DNA of 64,000 bases from contig NW_023998490.1 of the NCBI RefSeq assembly GCF_014805625.2, positions 464,927-528,926 on the forward strand, in the 5' to 3' direction. Below, one piece after another: positions 49,831-61,386 of the stretch (position 1 is its first letter; every line of letters starts with the position of its first letter). The notes beneath the pieces were generated by a model. It worked only from the letters and a program-made list of their open reading frames with translations. It made no database searches and had not been told where the DNA came from. Both the position numbers and the translations under genes were made by a program. Source of the DNA: Glossina fuscipes. Lineage: Eukaryota > Arthropoda > Insecta > Diptera > Glossinidae.

Positions 49831-51503
49831 AATGATTATCTTAAACATACTAAAGTTTGTTATAATAAGGTACCTAACGAATTCGAAGAACTTTCAGAAG
49901 AATTATAATGTTTTGACAGTTCTACGATTAAGATGACGAACACACATGCATTAGATTGGTTGAAAAGCTCAATATTTCAGATGCTTTAGTAGACAGCACA
50001 AAATATTTTATAAAACAGTTATGACCATTGTTTAGATGGAAATTATAAATAAATAAACTTTGCTACTACTGGTTCAATCCGATTGACTTGCAACTTAACG
50101 GTACATTGCGTCATAATGTGATCGCGTATTAATAAAAAAGGCTATTGTTTTCTAAAAACATTGGAATCATTCCATCAGTCTTATCTTGACCTCAACGACA
50201 GCAACATAAACTTAAGATGACAACTTCTTGGGAAAGCAAACATAAAAGCCCGCATGTTAACATAAAACCATGCTCCCGTTATGAAGTGTAGAGCAAATTC
50301 GTCTTGCATGTTAGTGTTGCTCTTACAGGCAAGAAGGTATGCGCATTTTTTTTCTTCAGAATTTCGACACAGGTTATTAAATATTGCTGCTAATTTTCGA
50401 AATGATAATGACGTTGCGTGAAGTATAGAAAAATTTTTGATATAATTTAAAGATTTAAAGAATATTACAAGTGAAATAAATTTATAAAGTTAAGAAGAAG
50501 AAGAAATATGACTTCAATGAAAACATGGCTTGAAAAAGTTACAGCATAAACCTTCCGCTCTAAAATAATTGTTTTTTCATGATTAGCCGATGTTAGGAAA
50601 CGTTTTGATACTCCAGTTGAGGCAACAATCTCTACAGAATGAAGAAAAAGAAGAAAGAAAGAAGTTGTTGGCAAAGAAAAGCTAAAGATAACATTGTCAA
50701 CAACGACAAGTTTTTTGTTGATCAAAAATCACACAAATCACCTGAGTCTCAGTCCGTTTATGACATTCTAAGGAATGTGCACAAAATTTCGTCCCAATTT
50801 CCATAAAAGCGATTACCATTTCGGTTCTTTAAAGCAAGGTAAGGTTGCATAGCAAAGCGCGCATTCACGACAACAAGACCGAGTGACGTTTGCATTTGAT
50901 TGAAAAAGAAATAGTGCAATAATGCGTTAAATTACGCTTAGCGCTCTTTACCAATTATTTATATGTATATTATAATATCGCTAGCGTAAGCATTTTTGCG
51001 AATATTCCAAGTTATTTTAGCGTAAGAAAAGAAGTAGATAAGTAAATAATTTTCTGCAATAGAACACAATTGACATGAATGCTTCGTGCCGAGTTCAATT
51101 TGGCACTTTAAGAAATTCCATTCAAAATTCATTTGTTTTTATCCATCAGAAAAGCTATTTGTCAAATTCACCTTGAAAATCAAGCGGCGCTAATTTTGGC
51201 GAAAAGAGCCGAGCAGATATTTAGAAGGAACTTATTCTGAACACACAATTTTACACATTTGCACGGAACGCTATCATTACAAATTTTACGATATACGAGT
51301 TTAAGGGAAAATAATGTACACGATCTGGCTCCATGTCCGCTTGCGAAAGGTATGAAAGAGAAGCGTATATAGCGGATGTAATTTATTTTACTATTAAAAT
51401 ATCTGGAAAGTAATTTAATATTCTTTTGTTGAAAAATTTCGAATACTTTTAAAACAAAATGTACATAAATTCAATATAAAGTTTTAATTACGTTTCTTTT
51501 ATA
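49831..51503. other. No recognisable gene
   Basis: AT-rich DNA. Nothing recognised. Confidence 0.5.
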
Positions 51504-51947
51504 ATGAGATTTAAAGTTTTCATGAAAGTCCTTGCATTCGTAAGCGTTTTTCAATTTCCTGTGATAAAAATGTTGTGTTTTTGTTTTTTTTTCTTTGCCG
51601 AGTACCCCTTAAGCTCTTGTCTTTACACATTCGTACAAAAATATAAATTAAATTTCGATTTCCAATACATTGCAGTTGCGGTCAGCTTATCAATCATTTA
51701 TTTAAACTTGTGTTACCAACTTGCGACAATGCATACTTCTGTTGAGAGAATTGGTTTTTATATGTACTTCAAATTAAATTATCAAAGCAATCAATGTAAG
51801 AAAATATTTATTTATCATAGTTTTTCGTATCGTAGAAAGAGAAAATTTTTAAAAACATTTGTTAAGTTCATTAAAACAAATATCATAAATAAATTGAAGG
51901 GTTATAATCGTGATCAAATTTATTACCCATTATTAAGTAATGGCTAA
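51504..51947 (+). CDS. Unrecognised 147-codon ORF
   Basis: The longest simple ATG-to-stop frame outside transposons and low-complexity DNA. The N-terminus is hydrophobic (FKVFMKVLAFVSVFQF, then LCFCFFFF), a second hydrophobic stretch lies around residues 55-72, and the C-terminal third is very basic and aromatic. Codons are extremely AT-rich and no family is recognised. In DNA this AT-rich an ORF of this length is uncommon but not excluded by chance. No promoter or splice pattern was found. Confidence 0.2.
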   Translation: MRFKVFMKVLAFVSVFQFPVIKMLCFCFFFFAEYPLSSCLYTFVQKYKLNFDFQYIAVAVSLSIIYLNLCYQLATMHTSVERIGFYMYFKLNYQSNQCKKIFIYHSFSYRRKRKFLKTFVKFIKTNIINKLKGYNRDQIYYPLLSNG

Positions 51948-52084
51948 TACAATTCTACAGCCGCCTATGTTGTAATGTGTAAGAAAATTATTCTCCGTAC
52001 TAATGCTTACTTTTCATGAGAACTTTTTTGTGGGAAGAGACCCGAAAAATAGACGCACATTAGATGGGTCAATTAGTTGCGTTC

Positions 52085-52440
52085 ACAATTCAACAGATTC
52101 TATTGGCTTTTGCCTGTTATCGAATAGTTTTCGAATGCTGCCGCATTAGAAACTTGATACTTTCAAAGTGAAATTGTCTTCGAGCCATTTTCGCCCTTTA
52201 TGCGAACGGCTGATTGATTGAAATATGACTACATCGGCAAAGTGATTATCAGAAGGAGGCAGGCTTGGAGAAGAAGTTACGATCGGGCAAAGTTTCACGG
52301 CCATGTTGAAGATTATTTTCTTGATTGCTTTTGCTGCGTGCGGACGAAGCTATGTAGTAAATGGTCTTTTCTCTTCAAGCATGTCTCTTAGTTTGATGTT
52401 GTTCAAATCTAAGGTTTTCATTAGGCTTTAAAAGTTTGTG
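52085..52440 (-). pseudogene. mariner transposase remnant, C-terminal part
   Basis: Reading the minus strand gives an EEKRPF piece near 52370, RPHAAKAIKKIIFNM near 52340-52300 (usually ARPHVAKPVK), SLPPSDNHF near 52260-52230 (usually APSDYHLF, catalytic Asp kept), then RKWLEDNFTLKVSSF near 52190-52150 and an IRKLFDNRQKPIESVEL piece at the end, where a stop follows. Frames shift at least once and stops interrupt. The N-terminal half is absent. It is a mariner lineage unlike the plus-strand remnants. Confidence 0.75.
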
Positions 52441-53899
52441 CTATTGCTTTCCCATTCCACCAAACGTTCATTGTCCTTAAGACTGCAATTTTTTTGCACG
52501 AAGTAACTTGCAAGTAACTTTGAAATTCTTTCATAGCTTATCCCATTTTTATTCCAAGCGAACTTGATGCTGGAGCTGCAAACTAAAATAAAACAACATG
52601 CAGTACATTCACCTCTTTGGACCTTGGTGTACACTGAACGGTTTCAGCAATCAATTCCAACGCTTCCCTATATGCTAACGTCTTTTTAAGTGTCATATTG
52701 CCATTTGATAGCTAGAATGGTGTATAACTTTAAGCATCACTACGTACAGGCAGAAACAATAATAAATTATAAAATTGCTCGCAAACTTATTGTTACGAAT
52801 TTCGCTCTTCTCAAATAGAACTCGTACTGCTGGATCGTGGATATTCTTTTTGAGAGAAAAGCATTACTCATAGTTCATTTTGGTAGTACTCTCGACTCAG
52901 ATGTTCTTGTCCGACTCACTTTGCCTTCCGCAAAGCGTCTATTTGTATACGTTCGTACAAACATATTTCTGGCTTGATTTTTAATCCGTTAACCTGCTTT
53001 CCCGCTAATCTTTTTCCTCGGCCGGCATCTGCATGACGCGCCGCGAATATGCATTTGGTTTTCCCCTCCGCACGGAATTTATCATTTGGAAACATAAATT
53101 ATCCGGAATGAGCTGGATTTAGGATTTCCGTAACATTATTATGAAAAGCGACGCAGGTACTTTAAGATATTAAATTTTTATAAAACTTTTCTACATTTTT
53201 GATATTAAACGTCGATGAAACGAGTCAAGAGTTTATGAGAAGATTAAAAGAAACTGCGTCTATTCCTGGTAACCCAAGCCTGGGTAAAGCAAACGGTGCT
53301 AGCGGCGAAGAAAACATTACAACGACATAGCCATTATTGCGTTTGGAGTGTTTTGCACAACGATTTACAGTTATATCCGTATAAGCTTAAATAGCGCAAG
53401 CATTACAGCCAACAAAAGCGAACGATTCGTTAGTTGACGGTCAAAATAAAATAACCGTGATGTGTCGATTAATTTTACGAAATTCAAACAATAAGCGGCC
53501 ATTTAGATTTTGCCGTTAATAACCAATGGAGACAGTAAGCCAAAATTTCGCATGAATATAACTATCTGCGATAGTCCTTTTGAAGCAAGATGTTAGTAAC
53601 ACATCCCTTAATATAACAAGTATTCTAGATTTCGCTTAAATTCTATAAAATGTACAAAAATAATTAAATTCGCATATTTTTTGAATTGTGTTCATTACTG
53701 ACATATAACATTCGTCTGTGATCAGAACAAGCTCGTTCTTTGTTCAGCATCGTGATTAAAACCACTTATATAAAGTATTTTAAAGATTGTTTTAAAAAGT
53801 ATTTTAAAATGACTTAAAATAGCGACAAATTAGTTTAGGAAAATATTTGTAAAAAATTGAATTTAAGTATACCGAAGGACGGAGCTTGTATATGCCGTC
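52441..53899. other. No recognisable gene
   Basis: Includes a somewhat GC-richer patch at 53020-53070. The 3' flank of the minus-strand gene lies at the right end; I see no canonical AATAAA just after its stop. Confidence 0.45.
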
Positions 53900-55414
53900 T
53901 TAAAGGTATATGTTAACAGTCTTGCCCTGTGACGGGACAAAAGGATAGTTTGCACCGCCGCCAGGACGTGCAGGTGGCCCAACAGCAGGTGGCCCATTTG
54001 GAGGTAGCCCATTTGGAGGTGGCCCATTTGGAAGTGCAGGTGGCATACGTGGAGGTGCCGCAGCTGCAGGTGGCATAAATGGAGGTTGCGCAACAGCAGG
54101 TGGCATAAATGGAGGTTGCGCAACTGCAGGTGGCCCAAGCGCAGGTGGCCCAACTGCAGGCGGCATAGGTGGAGGTGGCACAGCTACAGCTGGGTTAGGT
54201 GCAGGTGATTTAATTGTCGCAGCTTGCCCATTTACAGGCGATTGAGGTGCTTGCCGCGGTCCTCGCAGCATCAGTTGTTTTCGTATTGATGGCCCATGGT
54301 CTTGTAAAAAGGCAATTATAAATAAATTAACAAATATAATTCCTCTATGAGGTAATTAGTCGGCTCGAAGCCATTGGGCAACGTATGGGACGTTTATTGG
54401 CAGAGAGAATATAAGATTTTCCCATATTATCTTATAAGCCCTAGTACATACCGGCGTGAGGTCCACCGAACGTATCCTCTGATAGTAAATTAGTTAATGC
54501 GTCTACACCTATATTTAAGTAAAGAAAAAATTTATATTTATATATGTATATAACCACAATCAGCGCAAAAACATACCTTCCACAAGGATTGGTGAAGCTA
54601 TCGAGGCCATATCACCTATATTTGTTGGCAGATTTATAAATATTTTGCAATAGTAGCCAATGAGCATAATTACATACCTTTGATCATTGCGTGATGACGC
54701 GCTTGCTTTACGTTTGCTTGTAAATAAATAGACATAAGTCATGTAATGCAACTAAGTTTTTCAACGTGTATGTACAATTATTACGAATACATACCTTTGG
54801 GCGGCTGGCGATGATGCGTACGCTTTTCGTTTTCTTGTAGATAAAAATAATAAATAGACATAAGTCATGTAATGTGCAAGTAAGTTTTTCAATTATTACG
54901 AATGCATACCGTTTGGAGTACTATGTTCCTCGGGCTTGGCGCTTGTTACCTCTTCTGAATTTTTTAAGAGGTACAATTTCAACAATGTAATAAGTTTAAT
55001 ATAGTGCAATAACTACAAACACATACCGGGTTCCGGTTCAATAGGCATAGGAGTAGTATCCTCAACGGCGTTGGTAGAAGGATTAACGCTTGTTCCCTCT
55101 TCTGAACTTCCAAGGAGGTACAAGTTCAATAATATAATAAGTTTAATATAATGCAATAACTACAAACACATACCGGATTCCGGTTCACTAGGCGTAGGAG
55201 TAGTATCCTCAACGTTGCTGGCAGGAGAAGTGGGGCCAGCATCTGTGGTTACTTCGTCATCCTCTATATATATTAAAGTTATTATATTATATAAATTTCT
55301 GGTCGGTGAACCCAGTTAATTGAAATACGTACGAGGCGTGCAATCATTTGGATGCAGAAAGAAAATAATGAATAGCACACTGGCCGCAACGGTCTTAAAA
55401 TAATTTTCTCCCAT
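53900..55414 (-). CDS. Secreted proline-rich protein, nine phase-1 exons
   Basis: Minus-strand exons: 55414-55333, 55263-55174, 55101-55027, 54954-54910, 54833-54795, 54716-54678, 54615-54577, 54508-54452 and 54300-53900 (82, 90, 75, 45, 39, 39, 39, 57 and 401 nt). They total 867 nt, or 288 residues plus a stop. All eight introns are GT-AG and short (62-151 nt), and all interrupt a codon after its first base, so each internal exon is a multiple of three. Seven of the eight donors read G|GTATG. Residues 1-25 form a signal peptide (hydrophobic core AASVLFIIFFL, ending at a Cys). Residues 28-98 are acidic and Thr/Pro-rich, with VEDTTPTPSEPE and VEDTTPMPIEPE repeated. Residues 99-123 are basic and His-rich. 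Residues 188-275 are PPA/PPP/PPFM repeats. The mature protein appears to have no cysteine. It is probably an extracellular structural, salivary, glandular or reproductive protein, but the family is unknown to me. Confidence 0.85.
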
Positions 55415-55467
55415 CCTTTTTTTTTTTTTTGCAATTGTTTGCGAGAAGGCGCTTAATAGCGCGGCCC

Positions 55468-55474
55468 TTATATA
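55468..55474 (-). promoter_or_regulatory. TATA box of the secreted-protein gene
   Basis: TATATAA on the minus strand, 54 bp upstream of the ATG. A start site about 30 bp downstream would fall near 55440 and give a 5' leader of only about 25 nt, which ends in a 14-base A run before the ATG. Confidence 0.6.
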
Positions 55475-55959
55475 CATAATGGCATTAGTTGCACCATTAA
55501 ATGTATCAAATTTTTTGGTTTTGCTTCAATTTTCAAAAGAGATTTAATTTAAATTCAAGCGTTCAAAATAATTGAATTTCATTTACATTCGCTACTGTTT
55601 CGAATGGTTTCAGTTGTTTACTTAGGCCCCTTTAAACCCATTATAAACTATCACCCATTTCTTCACCAATCATCAACTTTAAGAAAGCTTGATAATAGAA
55701 CACTTAAGTCTTATAAACATACAGCTTGTCCACTATTACCTTTCATTCAAAATTTACTTAAATTGTTAATTACTATATGTGATGACATTGCTGTAAAGCT
55801 TCTGAAAGTTTTGATCAGAACACTTAGCCGAGCAAATTTCATATACATCTTCTGAAGTCAGTTTTACGTTATTAACGAATTTAGCGGTGAGTGAAAGAAG
55901 TCGTAGTCGAATTGAACGAGGTCCTGGCTATGTAGTGGGTGCATCAAAATTTCCTAAGT
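55475..55959. other. Upstream flank of the secreted-protein gene
   Basis: AT-rich. An 83-codon plus-strand frame from the ATG at 55604 has no signal peptide or known domain; I do not call it a gene. Confidence 0.4.
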
Positions 55960-56260
55960 AGATTCCCCTATTTTTGCCAGGTTGTGAGAAGAATGTGCGG
56001 TACATTAGTATACCATAATATTATTTTTCACGTTTCTTATTGGTAACGATGATCAAATACGTTCAATAGTTAAGTTTTTCGCATAAATCATTTTTTCGCA
56101 TAGATCATAAAATCGATCCGACTGAATCTATTTTTAAAGCAACTCGGAAATTGTGATCTACAGGTTCAATTAAAAATACATAAACAGACATCAAAAGGAA
56201 CGGGACGTACAGGCAGGCTGTCACAACTCTCTGAATCGTTTCAATTTAGAATAATTGAAA
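55960..56260 (-). repeat. Diverged mini-me/DINE-1-like repeat, minus strand
   Basis: On the minus strand it reads 'gaaacgattcagagag' near 56243, a degenerate GTCY stretch, 'gatgtctgtttatgtatttt' near 56195, then 'ttgaacctgtagatcacaat' near 56171. The right half is too decayed to bound. Confidence 0.45.
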
Positions 56261-58699
56261 AATCCGTCTAATTCAAAAAATTTGGACTCGTTCTTTTCTG
56301 TTTACCCGTTCCCCTTAAATTACTAGGAAGTACATTGGAAGAAGTATTGTTTTCCTTATAAGAGAACACTTTTTCCACTACAAGCGTTCTGCTATAAAGG
56401 CCAAACAGAGCCAGCTGAGAAGAGTTTCATAGTTCGTGTGGTAGCATCCCACATCACTTGTCCTCTGCTGAGACGTATATCTTGGGAAGGTATAGTTAAG
56501 TTGGCTATCCGGGATCTCATGGGAGATCCAAAGGCGAAATTGACTATGATTGTGTAAAGCAATGCTAAAGGCTTTATGAGATGAATTAAAGCGCCACGTG
56601 GCCACGAAACAGGTACACGTTAAGCCATTTACGCATCACTGACCGTGCACCTCATCCCGGTGATGAAGTTCGCAACAGAGCTGTCGTAGAGAGAACTGGA
56701 TATATAATATACATGTTTTCTGTGTAGCCAACTATTATGGAAGTCCGCGAATCACATGTTTTCAATGGATCTACGGCTTAAGAATCTGTCGATATTTTTC
56801 CTTCGATATTGAAAATCTATGGATAACAATCGGATGACAATCCAAGAAGTATTGACAATCTCTACACAAGAGTGCCTTTAAGCTGCTCAATTTCTGTTAC
56901 CAGTATTTATCAAAATGGTTGTAGTCTAAGCCATGAGAACCACTGGTGGCAGGTGCTCACTTAAAGCACGCGCAAATCTTTGGTGCAGCATATTTTCGAG
57001 AAAATGCGACCGTGTCCCGCCAAATTGCGTTATTTGCCTTTCAAGCCGAGTGTCCAGCAAACTTTTAACGCAACTTATCATTGGCTTCTAATTTCTACTT
57101 TATCTTCATAAGAAGAAAAATCGAAAGTGTTAATGCTAAATTTGACGCGTCTCCTCGTTTATTGATACTTTCAAAAGCTCTTAAGCCTTTCACTAAATTT
57201 TGAACAATATTTTAAGAATTATTACTGATTTTTTTCTATATGTGAACTTGCTACATGTAGGCCTATGGATAACGGGTTCTTTTACTTAAAAAAGAAGATA
57301 CTTCTATACGTCTGTAATCGATTTTTTCATAACCTTAACGGTTGTCCTAAAAAAGCTAAAAGAAAAAAAAAACGAATTTTGTATAGTCTGCTAGAGTATA
57401 TCGGATTGATGTGCCTCACGTATTCCATTTTTGTAAAATAAATGTTGCCCTTAACGTAACGAGTAAGTAAAAAACACGGAAAGCAGACGTTCCCTCAGTT
57501 TATGTTGCACTGTAGGCGTGTCCTATGACAGGTTTGGGCCATTTTCAAGTTATTTTCAAATAGGAAGGCGATATTTTCAATGGGCCAGATGGACATGCTT
57601 AAATCGTTTTTAGAATTTGTTGTTGTATATTTGTTGGGGCTTGCGATGCTCTCTTCTGTTGTTGTTCTGGTGTTGCTAAGATTTTGACAAAATTTTGATG
57701 GTTATATTAATCGAATAAACTGCGAACGATATCCTGCCGCCATAGCATTATCCCTTAAGTAACTTTTTTTATTAGGTTCGTTTGAGATATGAACGGATTT
57801 GTTTTATTTTGTTCATAAAATCTCTTTGAAGTAAGTGACTGCAATCGCTTGCCGCTTAAGATCGACCTACCGCTGCGTTACATTGCATAATTATAAAATA
57901 TGAGATAATATATTGCATTAGTCCTATGAGACCACAATAAATGTTAATATCTCAAATTTATCGATGAAGAAGATTTTTACAATTTTTGATATCCATTATT
58001 ATATATTACAATTTGAGTACAATTGATTTAAAATGCTTAAGTAATTTTTTCTTCAATATATAGTTTCTTGTGTAATCTATTCAGTTTTATATGCACTAAA
58101 ATTGATTTTCAAAGCATTTATTCCGTAACGAATCGATTATTTCTACAATTTATATATTAAAGGCACTAATCGATCGATCAGTCTGAATTTTTCTCCCTCT
58201 AAGAAAATATTTGCATTAATTGTGAACAAATTTTTCACTTAATTGAAAAGTGCCGAAGAATCGCTAAACCTAATCTGATCTGGTTTTTGCTGGTATATCA
58301 GCAATTAAACGATCGTTTTGAACTGTATTGAAGAAATTGTAAATTGCTAAAGTGTTCTGCTTAAGAAATTACCGATAAAATATTCTCCAACCGAATATTA
58401 TATATTTTGCATCACTTAAATTTATGATGGGAATGTTTGTCTCCCCGTGAATCAAGGTAAGCTCAGATAGGTAAATGCTGATGGTGTTTCAAAAAACTTC
58501 GTTCACGAGCAACTTGCGCTCTTCTTTGATCGAAAGAGAAACAACAATTATTTTCTTTTCTATTGAATTTATATTGCAACATTTATTCTGATTCCATATA
58601 TACAATTTTCTCTGTATGTATTTAATGAAAGATGTATTCTCCTAATGTTGATTACAAATGCTGATGGAATTAGTATTGGGGAAAGCTACAGATTAAAAC
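56261..58699. other. No recognisable gene
   Basis: AT-rich DNA. The patch at 56640-57060 is more GC-balanced and may be old transposon DNA, but I cannot name it. Confidence 0.45.
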
Positions 58700-58920
58700 T
58701 GACACGGTTTCAGATGCGTCTGCATCTAGTGTTGGTTACGTTCGTGCTACTGTTCAGTGTGGCGTGACAGCGTAGCTACATTGGATGCCGACGTAACTCA
58801 CGCGCTTCCAGTCATTGTTACAACATACTGAATGAGTTTTAGCAACAGCGATTATTGACTACAATGGATGCTAGTGGCCGTTAAAAAGATTAAAGTGTAG
58901 ATCGTTTGCAAGTTTGAATA
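58700..58920 (+). pseudogene. Possible retrotransposon RNase H remnant
   Basis: SDASASSVGYVRATV near 58708-58755 resembles the first RNase H motif (TDAS..GiGAVL) of Ty3/gypsy-type pol genes. After frameshifts, a TLNEF piece and a stretch near 58855-58915 (MLVAVKKIKV, then IVCKFE) resemble the following ELLAVV-AIKKFR--L-G--F region. Stops and shifts are frequent. The similarity is by eye only. Confidence 0.35.
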
Positions 58921-59299
58921 GGACGGAAGTATTGGACTGGATATATATATAAGGATATTTTCGGCGAAATATCTATAGGCGGAATACCGTAAGCGAAGAC
59001 GGACAGTTGAGCGGAAGAAAAACGAAATCAAAGATTATTGATGTACACTATGTAATGAAGTCATCGCAAGTGATAGATAATTGACTCCCAAGTAAGACAA
59101 AACATACTCATAATCCGCTATTTGACCGCGATTAGAGTACACTTTTTCTAGTACAGTTTCTGACATATATGCGTTGTTTCTATTAAAAAATTTACATTAT
59201 TTTTGGAATATTCTATCTCTTTTCTTGTCATTTCGATTATTTACTTATTTCCAAGATTATAGAAAAATAAGAAGCATTAGCTTGAAAAGTGCGATATCA

Positions 59300-59596
59300 T
59301 CTCACCTGTGTCGAAAACAATTTACTTCTTTTAAGCAAGGTTATACGGACTCCGACGTTGCTGAACGCTGTAGATACTTTGAAAAGTTACCTACACTAGA
59401 AAACAGCGAAATAGTTTTAAAAATAATTATCGATAATCCGAAAGTGAAGTTGTGGGAGTTCGCTGCCACGTCCATCTTGTAAATCAGGTCTCCCTGTCAC
59501 AGGCTACTATCTATTTACAAATTTCAAAAGCGTATTCAAACGAAAAGTATTTGGATCAAACGATGAAATCATTGCAGAAACTGATGAGGACTTTAA
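59300..59596 (+). pseudogene. mariner transposase remnant, irritans type, left part
   Basis: KLWEFAATS near 59450 and, one frame over, GLPVTGYYLFTNFKSVFK (usually SDYYLF.NLKK) and FGSNDEIIAETDEDF near 59545-59592 match the C-terminal third of irritans-group mariner transposases. The catalytic SDY has become TGY. The upstream frame from 59174 (102 codons) is open but less clearly mariner. The gene is cut at TTAA by piggyBac copy 2 and goes on at 61391. Confidence 0.75.
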
Positions 59597-59614
59597 CACT
59601 AAACGTACCGCACG

Positions 59615-59628
59615 CGGTCAAATGACCG
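59615..59628. repeat. Subterminal palindrome, piggyBac copy 2, left outer
   Basis: CGGTCA-AA-TGACCG, 18 bp inside the left end. Its AA centre is opposite in orientation to the TT centre of the other two sites. Confidence 0.75.
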
Positions 59629-59792
59629 TTTTTAAAATTTCGTTTAAAATTTCTCGCATAAAACGTTATTGTATCATCATGTATCTTATTGACTTTTCCT
59701 AAAATATACATACAAACAATTTTTCAATGTTTACAACTTTTTTTAATGTGTATTTTCCGAAAAAAAATTATACCCTGTCTAGTCGACCGGGC

Positions 59793-59808
59793 GCGGTCAT
59801 TTGACCGC
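59793..59808. repeat. Subterminal palindrome, piggyBac copy 2, left inner
   Basis: Perfect GCGGTCA-TT-TGACCGC, about 196 bp inside the left end. Confidence 0.75.
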
Positions 59809-59819
59809 TTGAAAAATTT

Positions 59820-61229
59820 ATGTTATTTATGACTATATTCTTCGATAATCTTGTTCTTGAAATTGTTTTACGAGTCTGCAATGTAATTGTAGAAAATCTA
59901 CAATCTAATCAATGTGTCCGACATTCGTGGAATATCAACTTATTAGACAAAATAAATAATATCGACGAGGATTGTTCGGAAGATGATCAAGAAGTTTACG
60001 GTATTGATGATGATACTGCAGAAAACTATTGTGACTTATGTGACAGTGAAACGGACGAAGACAAAATTTTGAATATACGTAGAGGACAGGAAAGAAAGTC
60101 ATTTATAGTTAGTTCGGAAAGTGAAAATGAGGAAGAGATTGAAACTGCTATGAACGGAACTGTTTGGAAAAAAATAAAAGAAGGGTCTAACAGTGGAAGA
60201 ACATCGATTTGTAATATTTTCAAGGAAATATCAGGACCGACAGGATACGCTAAACGAAATATTATGAAGGGCAGAGCAATTTCAGCATTTTCTTTGATTA
60301 TTGATCATAAAAAGATTGTCCATATAAGAGAATATACGGAATCAGAGGCTTTTCGAGTGTTGAAAACGAAATGGAATTTATCTAAACAATAAGTTCGCAT
60401 TGATTTCTCAAGTTTGGAATAAATTTATCGAAAACAGCCAAAACTGTTATAAACCAGGAGCGTATCTTACTATAGATGAACAATTGTTTCCTACAAAAGC
60501 ACGTTGCAGATTTACTCAATGTATGCCCAATAACCCGGACAAATTTGGTATAAAATTGTGGTTAGCTTCCGATGTAGCAAGTAAATATATAGTAAACGGC
60601 TTTCCACATATGGGAAAAGATGAAGGGAGAGAATCATCAATCCCACTTGAAGAGTTTGTAACTTTGAAATTAGCAGAACCATATATGGGCCATGGGAGAA
60701 ATATAACAGTTGACAATTTTTTTACAAGCGCGTCACTAGCGAGTAAACTTCTAACAAAAAGAACTACTCTCGTTGGAACTATCCGGAGAAATAAAAGAGA
60801 GCTACCAAAATTAGCGAGACAGGCAAAGGATAGTATGACACGCTTCTCAACAATATTACACAAATCGAAAGATTTTATTCTTACAATTTATAAACCCAAA
60901 ACCAATAAAAAAGTATTGATACTTAGTTCAATGCATTCATCCGTTGAAATTGAAAAAAATGACACCCTTATACCAGAGATAATTAGAGTTTATAATAGTA
61001 CAAAATTCGGTGTAGATGTAAACCATCAAATGGCCGACGGGTGAGGATATATCGAGGCAAGAGTTTTTGTTTCAGTTGGCAGAAGAACTTGGGACCGAAT
61101 ATCAGAAAGAAAAAGAAATAAGCCAAGAATGCTCATCAAAAACAATAATAAATACAAATACTGTTTCTTCTGAACGGAGATCTTATCAAAAAAGATATTG
61201 TAAAAATGTGATGAAAATGCATAAAAGTA
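59820..61229 (+). pseudogene. piggyBac-family transposase, broken, copy 2
   Basis: The first frame (to the TAA at 60390-60392) carries the acidic N-terminus and ends in the same FRVLKTKWNLSKQ-stop as copy 1. The second frame (60400-61044) keeps the Asp of TIDEQLF at 60475-60477, of VDNFF at 60712-60714 and of FGVD at 61015-61017, while the next Asp of DxxDQM is His (61024-61026). After QMA the sequence jumps to the TGEDISRQEFLFQLAEEL region in another frame (61036 on). The Cys-rich C-terminal domain is deleted between short TGTAAA repeats near 61199. The start is uncertain: an extra base puts the counterpart of the copy 1 ATG out of frame. Confidence 0.88.
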
Positions 61230-61326
61230 AATAAAACATACAACATCGAAAAGCGGGGAACGAGTTTTTAATGTAGCATCAGAAAAATATTTTGTTTACT
61301 ATCTACTTTATATATGTTTTTTTGGC

Positions 61327-61342
61327 GCGGTCATTTGACCGC
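61327..61342. repeat. Subterminal palindrome, piggyBac copy 2, right
   Basis: Perfect GCGGTCA-TT-TGACCGC, about 44 bp inside the right end. Confidence 0.75.
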
Positions 61343-61386
61343 TCACGGTAGAAATAGGTATAGATGGAATGTCGGTAGCTTTAGTG

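Larger units (their letters stand above)
59597..61386 (+). mobile_element. piggyBac-like element, copy 2 (defective, 1.79 kb)
   Basis: Flanked by TTAA at 59593-59596 and 61387-61390. The left end reads CACTAAACGTACC and the right end, inward, CACTAAAGCTACC. All three subterminal palindromes are intact (59615-59628, 59793-59808, 61327-61342). It is very similar to copy 1 by eye but lacks the leader of about 300 bp, the segment after QMA and the Cys-rich end. It is inserted in an irritans-type mariner. Confidence 0.92.

Noticed and set aside
53863..54153. Minus-strand ORF rich in His/Leu (MGHLRLGHLQL type)
   Set aside because: It is the shadow of the proline-rich repeat in exon 9 read in another frame, with no signal peptide or splice support.
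55604..55855. 83-codon plus-strand ORF divergent from the secreted-protein gene
   Set aside because: No signal peptide, TATA box at a sensible distance or splice pattern; likely chance.
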